From the NCBI GenBank assembly GCA_963830385.1, contig CAWHMD010000002.1:1116001-1180000 (forward strand): a stretch of 64,000 nucleotides of DNA. The letters are read 5' to 3'. Within the stretch, counting starts at the first letter, position 1. Each line of letters opens with the position of its first letter. Positions 1 through 12,436 of this stretch are shown here, piece after piece. This DNA comes from Bog-532 sp963830385 (GTDB lineage: Bacteria; Actinomycetota; Actinomycetes; Streptosporangiales; Streptosporangiaceae). The position numbers and the translations under genes were made by a program. Under the pieces are notes generated by a model. It worked only from the letters and a program-made list of their open reading frames with translations. It was not told where the DNA came from and made no database searches.

Positions 1-287
1 CACCGCTCCAGCCAGTCCAGCAGCGGCATGCCCAGCCCGCCGATCGCCCGGATCTGCGGGTAGTGCACGTGGGTGTCGACGAAGCCCGGCAGCAGCAGGC
101 CCCCGTCCAGCCGGGTGACCGGCTCATCGGGGTAGGCCGATCGCACCGACGCCAGGGGGCCCCGGGCCCGGATGACCCCGTCCTGGACCAGCAGCGCACC
201 CTCGTCGTCGGCGGCCAGCGCCGAGACCGGGTCGCCCGCGAACGGGTCACCCGGCACGTCGATGATCGAGCCCGCGTAGATCGTCAT
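1..287 (-). CDS. guaD: Guanine deaminase, N-terminal part (runs off the window)
   Basis: Only the first 95 residues are present. They read as the N-terminus of an amidohydrolase: a short beta domain, then LLPGFVDTHVHYPQIRAIGG. The HxH pair followed by YPQ is the typical start of the metal-binding barrel of guanine deaminases, which hydrolyse guanine to xanthine and ammonia in the cytosol. The ATG overlaps the TGA of xdhC (ATGA at 284-287), so it is the last visible gene of the purine operon and feeds xanthine to the XdhABC enzyme. An 8-oxoguanine or other aminohydrolase is possible because the catalytic half is missing, but the HYPQ motif and the neighbours favour guanine. Confidence 0.82.
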   Translation of the reverse strand, partial: MTIYAGSIIDVPGDPFAGDPVSALAADDEGALLVQDGVIRARGPLASVRSAYPDEPVTRLDGGLLLPGFVDTHVHYPQIRAIGGLGMPLLDWLER

Positions 288-1105
288 GACCGGACCTGCT
301 CGCGCGCCGCGACGTCCAGGGCGGGCAGCAGGGCGGCGGCCACCGCGACCGCGATCACGGCCGGCTCCTTGCCGGTGACGCCGGGGATCCCGATCGGGCA
401 GGTGATGCGGGCGATCGTGCCGGGCGCGTGCCCCTGGTCCGCCAGCTGGGCCTGGAACCGGGCCCACTTGGCGCTCGAGCCGATCAGCCCGATGCTGCCC
501 AGCGGCTGCGGCAGCCGCAGGGCGGCGTCGCACAGCGCGAAGTCCTCGGCGTGGTCGTGGGTCATGATCAGCACGTGCGCACCCGGCGGCAGCTGCTCCA
601 GCACCTGCTCGCCGAGCAGCGTGTGGTGAACGTGGACGTCCGCGCGGCCGTCGATGATGTCGGCGAGCCGGACCCGGTCCAGCTGCTCGCCCCGGGAGTC
701 GGCCAGCCGGAGCTGGACCGGCAGCCGGGACAAGATGCGGGCCAGCTCGTATCCGACGTGCCCGACGCCGAACACCGCCACCACCGGGCGGGCCGGCAGC
801 GGCTCCAGCAGCAGCCGGACCACGCCGCCGCAGCACTGGCGGCCGTGCTCGTTGCGGCTGTGCGGGCTGAGCCGGGCCTCGCTGAACTCCGGGCCGGTGA
901 CCCCGGACGCGATCATTTCCCGGGACCGGGCGACGGCCGACGCCTCCAGGTTGCCGCCGCCCACGCTGCCCCAGATCTCGTCGCGGCCGACCACCATCTT
1001 GGCCCCGGCCTCCCGGGGGGCGTGGCCGCGGACCTCGGCCACGGTGATCAGCACACCGGGCTGCCCGTCGTGGCGGAGCTGCTGCACGGCCTCCAGCCAG
1101 TCCAT
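284..1105 (-). CDS. xdhC: Xanthine dehydrogenase accessory protein, XdhC/CoxI family
   Basis: The protein has 273 residues. The N-terminal XdhC/CoxI domain carries GSVGGGNLEA and a CCGG motif (Cys-Cys near residue 90), and a Rossmann-type C-terminal domain begins VAVFGVGHVGYELARIL. Family members bind molybdenum cofactor, promote its sulfuration and insert it into xanthine dehydrogenase. The gene starts one base after xdhB ends and overlaps guaD by four bases, so xdhABC and guaD are probably translationally coupled. Length is normal for the family and no damage is seen. Confidence 0.9.
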   Translation of the reverse strand: MDWLEAVQQLRHDGQPGVLITVAEVRGHAPREAGAKMVVGRDEIWGSVGGGNLEASAVARSREMIASGVTGPEFSEARLSPHSRNEHGRQCCGGVVRLLLEPLPARPVVAVFGVGHVGYELARILSRLPVQLRLADSRGEQLDRVRLADIIDGRADVHVHHTLLGEQVLEQLPPGAHVLIMTHDHAEDFALCDAALRLPQPLGSIGLIGSSAKWARFQAQLADQGHAPGTIARITCPIGIPGVTGKEPAVIAVAVAAALLPALDVAAREQVRS

Positions 1106-1106
1106 C

Positions 1107-3508
1107 TCACACCCCCGCGTAGACGGTCGCCGGGACGGACGGGGTGGTGCCGCCGGCCGGGGGTGTCCCGGCCGCGGCCCGGGCCGCCTCGACCGCCCAG
1201 TAGATCGCCTCCGGGGTGGACGGGCAGGCCAGGTCGGCCGCGTAGCCGGGCGGCCCGAACGCGGCGGCCGCCTGGCGCAGCGCCTCGCGCACGCTGAACG
1301 CCTCCATCAGCGGCGGCTCCCCCACCGCCTTGGACCCGTAGACCACGCCGGACTCGGTGGCCCGCTCGAACAGGTGCACGTTGAACTGCTCGGGCATCTC
1401 GGAGAAGCTCGGGATCTTGTAGGTGCTGGCCGCCTGGGTGGCGAGCCGGCCCCGGTTCGGGCCGTCGCTCTCGTCCCAGCGCAGGTCCTCCAGGGTCAGC
1501 CAGCCCACGCCCTGCACGAAGCCGCCCTCGATCTGGCCCAGGTCGATCAGCGGCGACAGGCTGTCCCCGACGTCGTGCACGATGTCGGCCCGGCGTACCC
1601 GGTAGGCGCCGGTGAACCCGTCCACCTCGACCTCGGCGGCGGCCGCGCCGTAGGCGAAGTACTTGAACGGCTCGCCCTGCATCCGGCTGGAGTCCCAGTG
1701 CAGGCCCTCGGTCCGGTAGAACCCGGCCGCCCACAGCTGGACCCGCTGGTAGTAGGCGTCGTGCACCAGGTCGGCCCAGGCGATCTGCTTGTCGTGGAAC
1801 CCGAGGCCGGTGACCACGCCCTCGGTGAACCGCACGTCGGCACTGTTCACCCCGAGCTGGCCGGCCGCGACGACGGCCAGCCGCTCGCGGATCTGGTCGC
1901 AGGCGTTCTTGACCGCGCCGCCGTTGATGTCGGACCCCGAGCTGGCCGCGGTGGCCGAGGTGTTCGGGACCTTGTCGGTCCGGGTGGGGGCCAGCCGGAC
2001 CAGGCTCATCGGCACGCCGAGGGCGGTCGCGGCGACCTGGATCATCTTGGTGTGCAGCCCCTGGCCCATCTCGGTGCCGCCGTGGTTGATCAGCACCGAG
2101 CCGTCCTTGTACACGTGCACCAGCGCGCCGGCCTGGTTGAACGCGGTCAGGTTGAACGAGATGCCGAACTTGATCGGGGTGATGGCGAGCCCGCGCTTGG
2201 TGTCCGGGTGGATGGCGTTGAACGCGGCCACCTCGGCCTGGCGGCGGCTGAAGTCGCTGCGCTCGCACAGCGTGGCCCAGATCGCCTCCAGCCGTTCGGC
2301 GTGCCGGACCGGCTGCCCGTAGGGGGTGGCCTGGCCGGGGGTGTAGAAGTTCAGCCGCCGGAGCTCGTCCGGGGCCACGCCGAGCTGCGGGGCGCACCGG
2401 CCGAGGATGTCCTCGATCACGATCATGCCCTGCGGGCCGCCGAAGCCGCGGAACGCGGTGTTGGACGCCCGGTTGGTCTTGGCCACCCGGCCGTGCACCT
2501 CGATGTCGGGGATCCAGTAGGTGTTGTCGATGTGGCACAGCGCCCGGGCCAGCACCGGCTCGGACAGGTCCAGGCTCCAGCCGCCGTTGCTGGTCAGCGT
2601 GGCCCGCAGCGCGCACAGCCGCATGTCCGCGCCGAAACCAGCCTCCCAGGTGGCGAAGAACGGGTGCCGCTTGCCGGTCATCTGGATGTCCTGGTTCCGG
2701 TTCAGCCGCAGGCTCACCGGCCGCCCGGTCAAGGTGGCGCCGAGCGCGGCGATCGCCGCCAGCCCGTGCGGCTGGAACTCCTTGCCGCCGAACCCGCCGC
2801 CCATCCGCAGGCACTGCACGGTGACGTGGTGGGCGGACAGCCCGAGCACGTGGGCCACGATGTCCTGGGTCTCGGACGGGTGCTGGGTGCTGGACTGGAC
2901 GAAGACCTGCCCGTTCTCGTCGACCAGCGCCAGCGCGGCCTGGGTCTCCAGGTAGAAGTGCTCCTGGCCGCCGATCTCGAGCTCACCGGAGAACCGGTAG
3001 GCGGCCCGTTCGAGCCCGGCCGTCACGTCGCCCCGGCTGACCGTGCGCGGGGTGCCCTGGAAGCTGCCGGCCTCGATCGCGTCGTGCACGCTGACCAGCG
3101 CGGGCAGCGGCTCGTAGTCGGCCGTCACCGCGGCCGCGCCCTGCCGGGCCGCCTCCAGCGTCTCGCCCAGCACCCAGCAGACCGGGTGCCCGTAGTACAT
3201 GACCTCGGTGGGGAACAGCGGCTCGTCGTGCTTCTCGCCCGCGTCGTTCAGCCCCGGCACGTCGGCGGCGGTGAGCACCCGGACCACGCCGGGCACGTCG
3301 TAGGCCGCGTCGGTCCCCAGCGCGACCAGCCGGGCGTGCGCGTGCGGCGCCGGCACCGGCCAGGCGTGCAGCGCCCCGTAGGTGCGGCCCACCAGGTCCT
3401 GGGTGTAGAGGGCGGCCCCGGTGACGTGCAGGTCCGCGCTCTCGTGGGAAACCTCCTGGCCCACCGCGGGCCGGGCCGGCCGGTCGGCCAGCGGGCCGAA
3501 TCCCTGGC

Positions 3509-3512
<4 letters not shown>
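1107..3512 (-). CDS. xdhB: Xanthine dehydrogenase, molybdopterin-binding subunit
   Basis: This 801-residue protein is the large subunit of a molybdenum hydroxylase that oxidises hypoxanthine and xanthine to urate. Visible landmarks are the aldehyde-oxidase/xanthine-dehydrogenase a/b hammerhead at the N-terminus (SADLHVTGAALYTQDL), the cofactor loops QCLRMGGGFGGKE and FRGFGGPQGM, and near the C-terminus GSKAVGEPPLM, whose Glu is the catalytic base in this family. The start is the ATG at 3510-3512, which overlaps the stop of xdhA (ATGA); the same reading frame is open further upstream but lies antisense to xdhA. The electron-transfer centres are on the separate XdhA chain, as in other bacterial two-chain enzymes. 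Confidence 0.93.
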
Positions 3513-5116
<1,604 letters not shown>

Positions 5117-5192
5117 CACCCACGCTCCTGCCTGCGGCAGCGTGCCCTGCCTGCTTTCGACGATAGCTCGCACATGTTTCCGCCTGGTCAGC

Positions 5193-6083
5193 TCAGAAGC
5201 CGGGGACGGCCTGCCAGGCGCGACCCGCGTCCGGCGCGTCGTCGCGGGTGACGGTGCCCTCGATCAGCCCGTAGGGGCGATCGGCGGCGTAGTAGACCTC
5301 GCGGTCGTTGGGCAGCCCGTACGGGCTCAGGTCGACCAGGAAGTGGTGCTTGTTCGGCATCGACATCCGGATCTCAGCCACCTCGGGGTGGGCCTCGAGC
5401 ACCTGCTCGCCCATGTAGTAGAGGGTCTGCTGCAGGGCCAGGCTGTGCTTGACCGCGAACGACTCCAGCAGGATGCGCCGGATGTCGCTGTAGTCCTTGT
5501 CCCAGTCCACGTCGGTGCCGATGTACCGCCAGCGGGCGGTGACCGCGGTGGCGAGGATGCGGTCGCGGTCCTCGGGCAGCGAGGTGTACCGGTCGCGCGG
5601 GAAGCCGGTGAACTCCGAGCCGGTCGACTTCAGCACGACCAGGTCGGTGAGGCCGGACACCACCCAGGCCTGCGGCCCGTCGATGGTGACGACGGCGGTG
5701 CGGGCGCCGCCGCCGGCCCGGGAGAACGCATGCGGATGGTCGCCGCCGTCGACCTGGATGCGGTCCCAGCCGTACTCCTCGATCCGGATCTGGGCCCCGG
5801 TGACGTAGTCGAAGTCGTCGACGAAGTGGTGGCCCAGCCGCAGCCCGAAGTCCTCGATCGCGCCCACCCCGTACTGCTGGGCGAACGCGTAGACGGTGTT
5901 CTTCTGGGTGTCGGTCGCGACCACGTGGGAGTTGTCGCCGTCGGTGTGGGCGGCCGCGAAGTCACCCCGGAGCGAGGAGGACACGTTCAGGTCCTTGATC
6001 TGGTGCCGGTCGCCGTCCCGGTTGATGTGGACCAGGCGGACCTCGGCCTTGCCGTACTGGTTGTCGCCGAACGTGATGGCCAT
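5193..6083 (-). CDS. uox: Urate oxidase (uricase)
   Basis: The 296-residue protein is a cofactor-free uricase of the tunnelling-fold family. It starts MAITFGDNQYGKAEVRLV and contains AHTDGDNSHVVATDTQKNTV, whose Thr is a catalytic residue, FPRDRYTSLPEDRDRI, and the late motif MSMPNKHHFLVDLSPYGL near the substrate pocket. It turns urate into 5-hydroxyisourate, the substrate of UraH and UraD encoded at 15879-16756. A gap of 76 bases follows before xdhA. The 115 bases upstream are AT-rich and look like a true intergenic leader, although the upstream allantoicase frame currently reads through them. Confidence 0.95.
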   Translation of the reverse strand: MAITFGDNQYGKAEVRLVHINRDGDRHQIKDLNVSSSLRGDFAAAHTDGDNSHVVATDTQKNTVYAFAQQYGVGAIEDFGLRLGHHFVDDFDYVTGAQIRIEEYGWDRIQVDGGDHPHAFSRAGGGARTAVVTIDGPQAWVVSGLTDLVVLKSTGSEFTGFPRDRYTSLPEDRDRILATAVTARWRYIGTDVDWDKDYSDIRRILLESFAVKHSLALQQTLYYMGEQVLEAHPEVAEIRMSMPNKHHFLVDLSPYGLPNDREVYYAADRPYGLIEGTVTRDDAPDAGRAWQAVPGF

Positions 6084-7318
6084 GAAAAACTCCCACTGCT
6101 GATTGCCGGTCGTGCTGGTGTGCCGTCGTGCTGGTGGCGGGGCCCCAGATATTGAGGCAGAAATATTTGATTGAAAATGGATGCCGGTGAGGGCCTGGTC
6201 AGCCGGGTGCGAGGTGGAACGCGGCCCGGGCCGACGGCAGGCAGGTCCGCGAGCAGGCCGGCCGCACTGCTGACGGCCCGGTCCGCATCAGCGGCGGGCA
6301 GGCCGGCGGTCCGGAGTACGGCCGCCAGCTGGGGGCGCGGCAGCAGGCTGAGGAAACGGCTGGCCAGGGATTCCCAGGCGGCCGGGGTAGGTGCGCCCCA
6401 CACGCGCAGCCGGGCCATGCCGCCGTCCGGGTAGACGTCCAGGCGGACCTGTTCGGCCACCGGCCCGCCGGCGACGGCGAACCGGTGCCGGGTGTCCGGC
6501 TGCAGGGCCGTGCGCGGCAGCAGGTCACCGCCGTCGCCGCGCAGGGAGGCCCAGCCCGGCGCGTTGCCCACGAAGCACGAGGTGTCCAGCTCGGCCAGTT
6601 CGACGGCGCCGGCGCAGGCGAGCCGGACCTCCACCCAGTCGTGGCCCTGGTCGCGGCGGCGCGAGGTCTCCCAGCCGTCGCCCATGACCCGGGCCAGCCC
6701 GGGCATGATCAGCTGGCCGGCCGAGTTGTAGAAGCTGTTGCTGGAGTCGGTGACGAGCGCGCCGTTCTCCAGCGCGGCCAGGTCGATCACCCCCGGCAGC
6801 AGCCGCGGGTCGGGCACCGGCTCGCCGTAGACCCGCAGCCGGGCCACCCCGCCGTCCGGGTAGATGGTCAGCCGTACGTGGGTGAAGCGCTGTCCGGCGG
6901 TGACGATGAACTCGTTCCGGCTGTCACCCTCGACCGGGCTGCGCGGGACCAGCGTTACCCACTCGGCCGCGGCCAGCTCAGCGGGGGCCGGGTAGCCCTC
7001 GGCGCCGCACGCCTCGACCGACACCTCGGGCGGGTAGTTGCCGGTGAACCAGGAGGTGTCGACCACCACCCGGCGGACCACCCCGGCGCCGCCGAGGCGG
7101 ACGATGGCGTGGTCGTGGCCGGGCTCGCGCCGCCGCCGGGTCTCCCAGCCGTCCATGATCTGGCCCTTGGGGCCGAACGTGTGCGGCTGGAACACCGCGT
7201 CACCCGGCTTGATCAGGTTCTCCCGCACGGCGAACAGCTCGTCGTTGGCGTAGACGACGCTGCCGCCGAGGTCACGGCCGGCCAGGTCGGGCCACTGCTG
7301 CTTGAGCTCGTTGTTCAT
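5987..7318 (-). CDS. alc: Allantoicase, probably frameshifted at its 3' end
   Basis: Two allantoicase repeats are visible, each with GWETxRRR and GHDxxxVRL motifs (QIMDGWETRRRREPGHDH and RVMGDGWETSRRRDQGHDW) and DTSWFTGN/DTSCFVGN. The enzyme hydrolyses allantoate to ureidoglycolate and urea. The ATG overlaps the allB stop (ATGA). The frame as written ends at 5987, overlapping uricase by 97 bases and running through AT-rich non-coding sequence. At 6237-6244 the four bases GCAG occur twice in tandem; with one copy removed the frame would end at 6199 with a tail FHLAPG and leave a normal intergenic gap. The core domains are intact, so activity may survive either way. Confidence 0.88.
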   Translation of the reverse strand: MNNELKQQWPDLAGRDLGGSVVYANDELFAVRENLIKPGDAVFQPHTFGPKGQIMDGWETRRRREPGHDHAIVRLGGAGVVRRVVVDTSWFTGNYPPEVSVEACGAEGYPAPAELAAAEWVTLVPRSPVEGDSRNEFIVTAGQRFTHVRLTIYPDGGVARLRVYGEPVPDPRLLPGVIDLAALENGALVTDSSNSFYNSAGQLIMPGLARVMGDGWETSRRRDQGHDWVEVRLACAGAVELAELDTSCFVGNAPGWASLRGDGGDLLPRTALQPDTRHRFAVAGGPVAEQVRLDVYPDGGMARLRVWGAPTPAAWESLASRFLSLLPRPQLAAVLRTAGLPAADADRAVSSAAGLLADLPAVGPGRVPPRTRLTRPSPASIFNQIFLPQYLGPRHQHDGTPARPAISSGSFSWPSRSATTSTARPRSAWSTSTGTATGTRSRT

Positions 7319-8655
7319 GATTCCGTCCTGCTGAGCAGGCGGCCGGCCGGGCCGCCGGTGGTAGGGGCGCCGCGCAGCCAGGTGCGGCGGACGACGCCGG
7401 TCAGCCGCCGCCCGTCGTAGGCGGACACCGGGTTGCGGTGCGCGAGGGCGGCGGCGTCGACGACGAAGCTGTCGTCGGGGGCGAACACGCACAGGTCCGC
7501 GTCCCGGCCGGGCGCCAGCGCACCCTTGCGGGTCAGCCCGGCCAGGGCCGCCGGGCGGCTGGACATCCAGGTCACGACCTCCGCGAGCGGCACCCCGCGG
7601 GCGCGGGCGGCCGTCCACACCGCCGGCAGCCCGAGCTGCAGGGAGGCGATACCGCCCCAGGCGGTCGCGAAGTCGCCGGTGTCCAGGTGCTTCAGGTCGA
7701 CGGTGCACGGCGAGTGGTCGGAGACCACGCAGTCGATCTGGCCATCCCGCAGGCCCTGCCACAGGGCGTCACGGTTGGCGGCGTCGCGGATCGGCGGGCA
7801 GCACTTGAACTGGGTGGCGCCGTCCGGGATCTCGCCCGCGGCCAGGGTCAGGTAGTGCGGGCAGGTCTCGGCGGTGACCCGGACCCCGCGGCGGCGGGCC
7901 GCGGTCAGCGCGGGCAGCGCCGCCGCGCTCGACAGGTGCAGCACGTGCACCCGGGCGCCGGTCTGCTCGGCCAGGCCGAGCAGGGTGGCGATGGCCCGCT
8001 GCTCGGCGGCGGGCGGCCGCGAGCGCAGGAAGCCCTCGTAGTCGCGCCCCGGCGGCACGTCGGTGATCTCGTGACCGTCCTCGGCGTGCACGATCAGCAG
8101 GCCGCCGAACGACGCGATCTCCCGCATGGCCAGCTCCAGCCCGGCCTCGTCCAGCGGCGGGAACTCGTCCACCCCGCTGGGCAGCAGGAAGCACTTGAAG
8201 CCGAACACGCCCGCCTCGTGCAGCGGGCGCAGGTCGCCGGCGTTGCCGGGGATGGCCCCGCCCCAGAACCCGGTGTCCACCTGGACGCGCCCGGCCGCGG
8301 TCTTCCTTTTAATTTCCAGGGCGGACACGTCGCAGGTGGGCGGGATGCTGTTCAACGGCATGTCGATGATCGTGGTCACGCCGCCGGCCGCGGCCGCGCG
8401 GGTGGCGGTGGCGAAACCCTCCCACTCGGTCCGCCCTGGCTCGTTCACGTGCACGTGGGTGTCGACCAGGCCGGGCAGCAGCACCTCGTCGGCGGCCAGC
8501 TCGACCACCTCGGCCGCGTCGCCGGCCAAGTCCGGGCCACCCGCGCCGGGATCCTCGACGGCGGCGATACGCCCGTCGCGGACGGCCACGGCGGCCGGGC
8601 GCAGGGAGCCGTCCACCACGGCCTGCCGTGCCTTCACCACCAGGTCATAGGTCAT
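7315..8655 (-). CDS. allB: Allantoinase
   Basis: This 446-residue cyclic amidohydrolase opens the hydantoin ring of allantoin to give allantoate. Metal-site motifs are in order: DTHVHVNEPGRTEWEGF, the carboxylated-Lys region FGFKCFLLPSGVDEFPPL, HAEDGHEI, HLSSAAALP, and SDHSPC for the late Asp. The start at 8655 is preferred over an ATG 12 bases upstream because GGAG sits six bases before it and it forms an ATGA overlap with glxK. Dihydropyrimidinase and dihydroorotase relatives are less likely given the allantoicase and uricase neighbours. Confidence 0.93.
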   Translation of the reverse strand: MTYDLVVKARQAVVDGSLRPAAVAVRDGRIAAVEDPGAGGPDLAGDAAEVVELAADEVLLPGLVDTHVHVNEPGRTEWEGFATATRAAAAGGVTTIIDMPLNSIPPTCDVSALEIKRKTAAGRVQVDTGFWGGAIPGNAGDLRPLHEAGVFGFKCFLLPSGVDEFPPLDEAGLELAMREIASFGGLLIVHAEDGHEITDVPPGRDYEGFLRSRPPAAEQRAIATLLGLAEQTGARVHVLHLSSAAALPALTAARRRGVRVTAETCPHYLTLAAGEIPDGATQFKCCPPIRDAANRDALWQGLRDGQIDCVVSDHSPCTVDLKHLDTGDFATAWGGIASLQLGLPAVWTAARARGVPLAEVVTWMSSRPAALAGLTRKGALAPGRDADLCVFAPDDSFVVDAAALAHRNPVSAYDGRRLTGVVRRTWLRGAPTTGGPAGRLLSRTES

Positions 8656-9767
8656 GCCGGACTCCATACGGCCAGTTGATCACGGGCCACCCGTTCCAGC
8701 AGGCCGGCCGCCCCGGCCATGCTCAGGGCAGGGTCGGGTTCGAGGTCAGCGAGGGCGTGCACCGCGGTGATCCCCACCTCGCGCGCCTGGGCCGGGGTCA
8801 GCAGGCTGCGCCCGGCCACCGCCACCACCGGGACGTTCCGGCGGCGGGCGGCCCGGGCCACGCCCACCGGCGCCTTGCCGGACAGGCTCTGGCTGTCCAG
8901 CGAGCCCTCCCCGGTGACGACCAGGTCGGCGCCGGCCAGGGCGTCGTCGAACCCCACCAGCTCCAGGATCATTTCGATGCCGGGCCGTTGCCGGGCGCCG
9001 AGCACGGCCAGCGCGGCGAAGCCCACGCCGCCGGCGGCACCCGCGCCGGGCTCGCCGGACCGGTCCTGGCCGGTCGCCTCGGTCACCAGCTTGGCCCAGC
9101 GCTGCAGGCCCGCGTCCAGCTCGGCGACCTGGCCGGGGGTGACGCCCTTCTGCGGCCCGAAGACCGCGGCCGCGCCGTCCGGGCCGGTCAGCGGGTTCGC
9201 CACGTCGGCCGCGAGCGTGATCCGGGCCGTCGCCAGGGCCGGGTCGAGGCCGCCCAGCTCCAGCCCGGCCACGTCGCGCAGGGCGCCGCCGCCGCGGCCG
9301 AGCGGCTGGCCCCGGCCGTCGAGAATCCGGGCCCCGAGCGCCTGCAGCATCCCGGCCCCGCCGTCGGTGCTGGCGCTCCCGCCGACGGCCAGCACGACCT
9401 CGGCCGCCCCGGCCGCCAGCGCGGCCCGCACGACCTCGCCGACGCCGTAGCTGGAGGCCGTGAACGGCTCCAGCCGCCCGCCCGGCAGCCGCTCCAGCCC
9501 GCAGATCGTGGCCAGCTCGACCAGGGCGAGGTCGCCGCGGCGGGCGTAGCTGGTCGCCACCGGCTGACCGGTGGGCCCGGCTGCGGTGACCGGCACCCGG
9601 GCGAAGCCGGCCGCGACGGCGGCGTCCACGGTCCCGTCCCCGCCGTCGGCCACCGGGACCGTGACCAGCTCGGCGCCGGACCCGCGCAGCCCGGCGGCGA
9701 TCGCGGCCGCCACCTCGACGGCGGGCAGCGATCCCTTGAACTTGTCCGGGGCGATGACAATGCGCAT
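8652..9767 (-). CDS. glxK: Glycerate kinase (GlxK/GarK family)
   Basis: The 371-residue protein starts MRIVIAPDKFKGSLPAVEVA and has VPVADGGDGTVDA, AVGGSASTDGGAGMLQALG and DLVVTGEGSLDSQSLSGKAP, all diagnostic of the bacterial glycerate 2-kinase family. It phosphorylates D-glycerate, the product of Gcl plus GarR, and so moves glyoxylate carbon from allantoin into central metabolism. It begins five bases after the gcl stop and overlaps allB by four bases. No abnormality is seen. Confidence 0.93.
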   Translation of the reverse strand: MRIVIAPDKFKGSLPAVEVAAAIAAGLRGSGAELVTVPVADGGDGTVDAAVAAGFARVPVTAAGPTGQPVATSYARRGDLALVELATICGLERLPGGRLEPFTASSYGVGEVVRAALAAGAAEVVLAVGGSASTDGGAGMLQALGARILDGRGQPLGRGGGALRDVAGLELGGLDPALATARITLAADVANPLTGPDGAAAVFGPQKGVTPGQVAELDAGLQRWAKLVTEATGQDRSGEPGAGAAGGVGFAALAVLGARQRPGIEMILELVGFDDALAGADLVVTGEGSLDSQSLSGKAPVGVARAARRRNVPVVAVAGRSLLTPAQAREVGITAVHALADLEPDPALSMAGAAGLLERVARDQLAVWSPA

Positions 9768-9772
9768 GGCTA

Positions 9773-11547
<1,775 letters not shown>

Positions 11548-11551
<4 letters not shown>

Positions 11552-12436
11552 CGCTGGTCCTCCTGTCGTCCGGAAAGCTGCTGGATGAGCTTGAGCAGGG
11601 CCGAGTGGTCCAGCCCGCCGTCGCCCTGCGCCTTGAGCGAGGCGACCAGCTGGGCGGCCACCGCCCCGAGCGGGATCACCACCCCGGCTTCGCGCGCGGC
11701 GGCGGTGACGATGCCCATGTCCTTGTCGTGCAGGGCGATGCGGAAGCCGGGGGTGAAGTCGCGGGCCAGCATCGCGGGCCCCTTGCGCTGCAGCACCGTG
11801 CTGCCGGCCAGGCCGCCGCCCAGCACCCGCAGGGCGGCCTCGGTGTCCACGCCGTACGCCTCGAGGAAGGTGACCGCCTCGGCCAGCAGCCCGAGATGGC
11901 CGGCCACCATCAGCTGATTGGCGGCCTTGACGGTCTGGCCCGAGCGCCGGCCCTACGTGCACGATCGTCGAGCCGACCGCGTCGAACACCGGCTGGGCGG
12001 CGGCGAAGTCCTCGGCGGCGCCGCCGACCATGATCGACAGCGCCCCCTCGATCGCCCCGGCCTCACCGCCCGAGACCGGTGCGTCCAGCACCCGGAAGCC
12101 CTGCTCGCGGCCGGTCGCGGCCAGGTCGGCGGCAACATCGGGCCGGATGGTGGAGAAGTCGATGACCAGCGCGCCGGCCGGGGCGTGGGCGAACACGCCG
12201 TCGTCGCCGGTGAGCACGGCCCGGACGTCGGGCGAGTCCGGCACCATGGTCGCCACCACGTCCGCGTCCCGGACCGCGTCGGCGATGCTGCCGGCCCCCT
12301 GGCCACCGGCCGCCACCAGCGCGTCGACCTTGGCCGGGGTGCGGTTGTAGCCGGTGACCGCGAACCCGGCCTTGACCAAGTTGGCGGCCATCGGGCCACC
12401 CATGATCCCGAGCCCGATGAAAGCAATCTTCGTCAT
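11548..12436 (-). pseudogene. garR: Tartronate-semialdehyde reductase, frameshifted
   Basis: Two frames together encode a 2-hydroxy-3-oxopropionate reductase of the beta-hydroxyacid dehydrogenase family. The N-terminal part has the Rossmann motif FIGLGIMGGPMAANLVKAG and the substrate motif VLDAPVSGGEAGAIEGAL. The C-terminal part resumes in another frame at QTVKAANQLMVAGH, which holds the catalytic Lys. At about 11941-11953 the expected GPAGSGQTVK reads GPALGPDRQ because two bases are missing (or one is extra). As written the first frame continues into gcl as a long fusion, which is not credible. Its job would be reduction of tartronate semialdehyde to D-glycerate between Gcl and GlxK. AGGAGG precedes the ATG and the gene overlaps hyi by ATGA. 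A sequencing error cannot be excluded. Confidence 0.85.
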
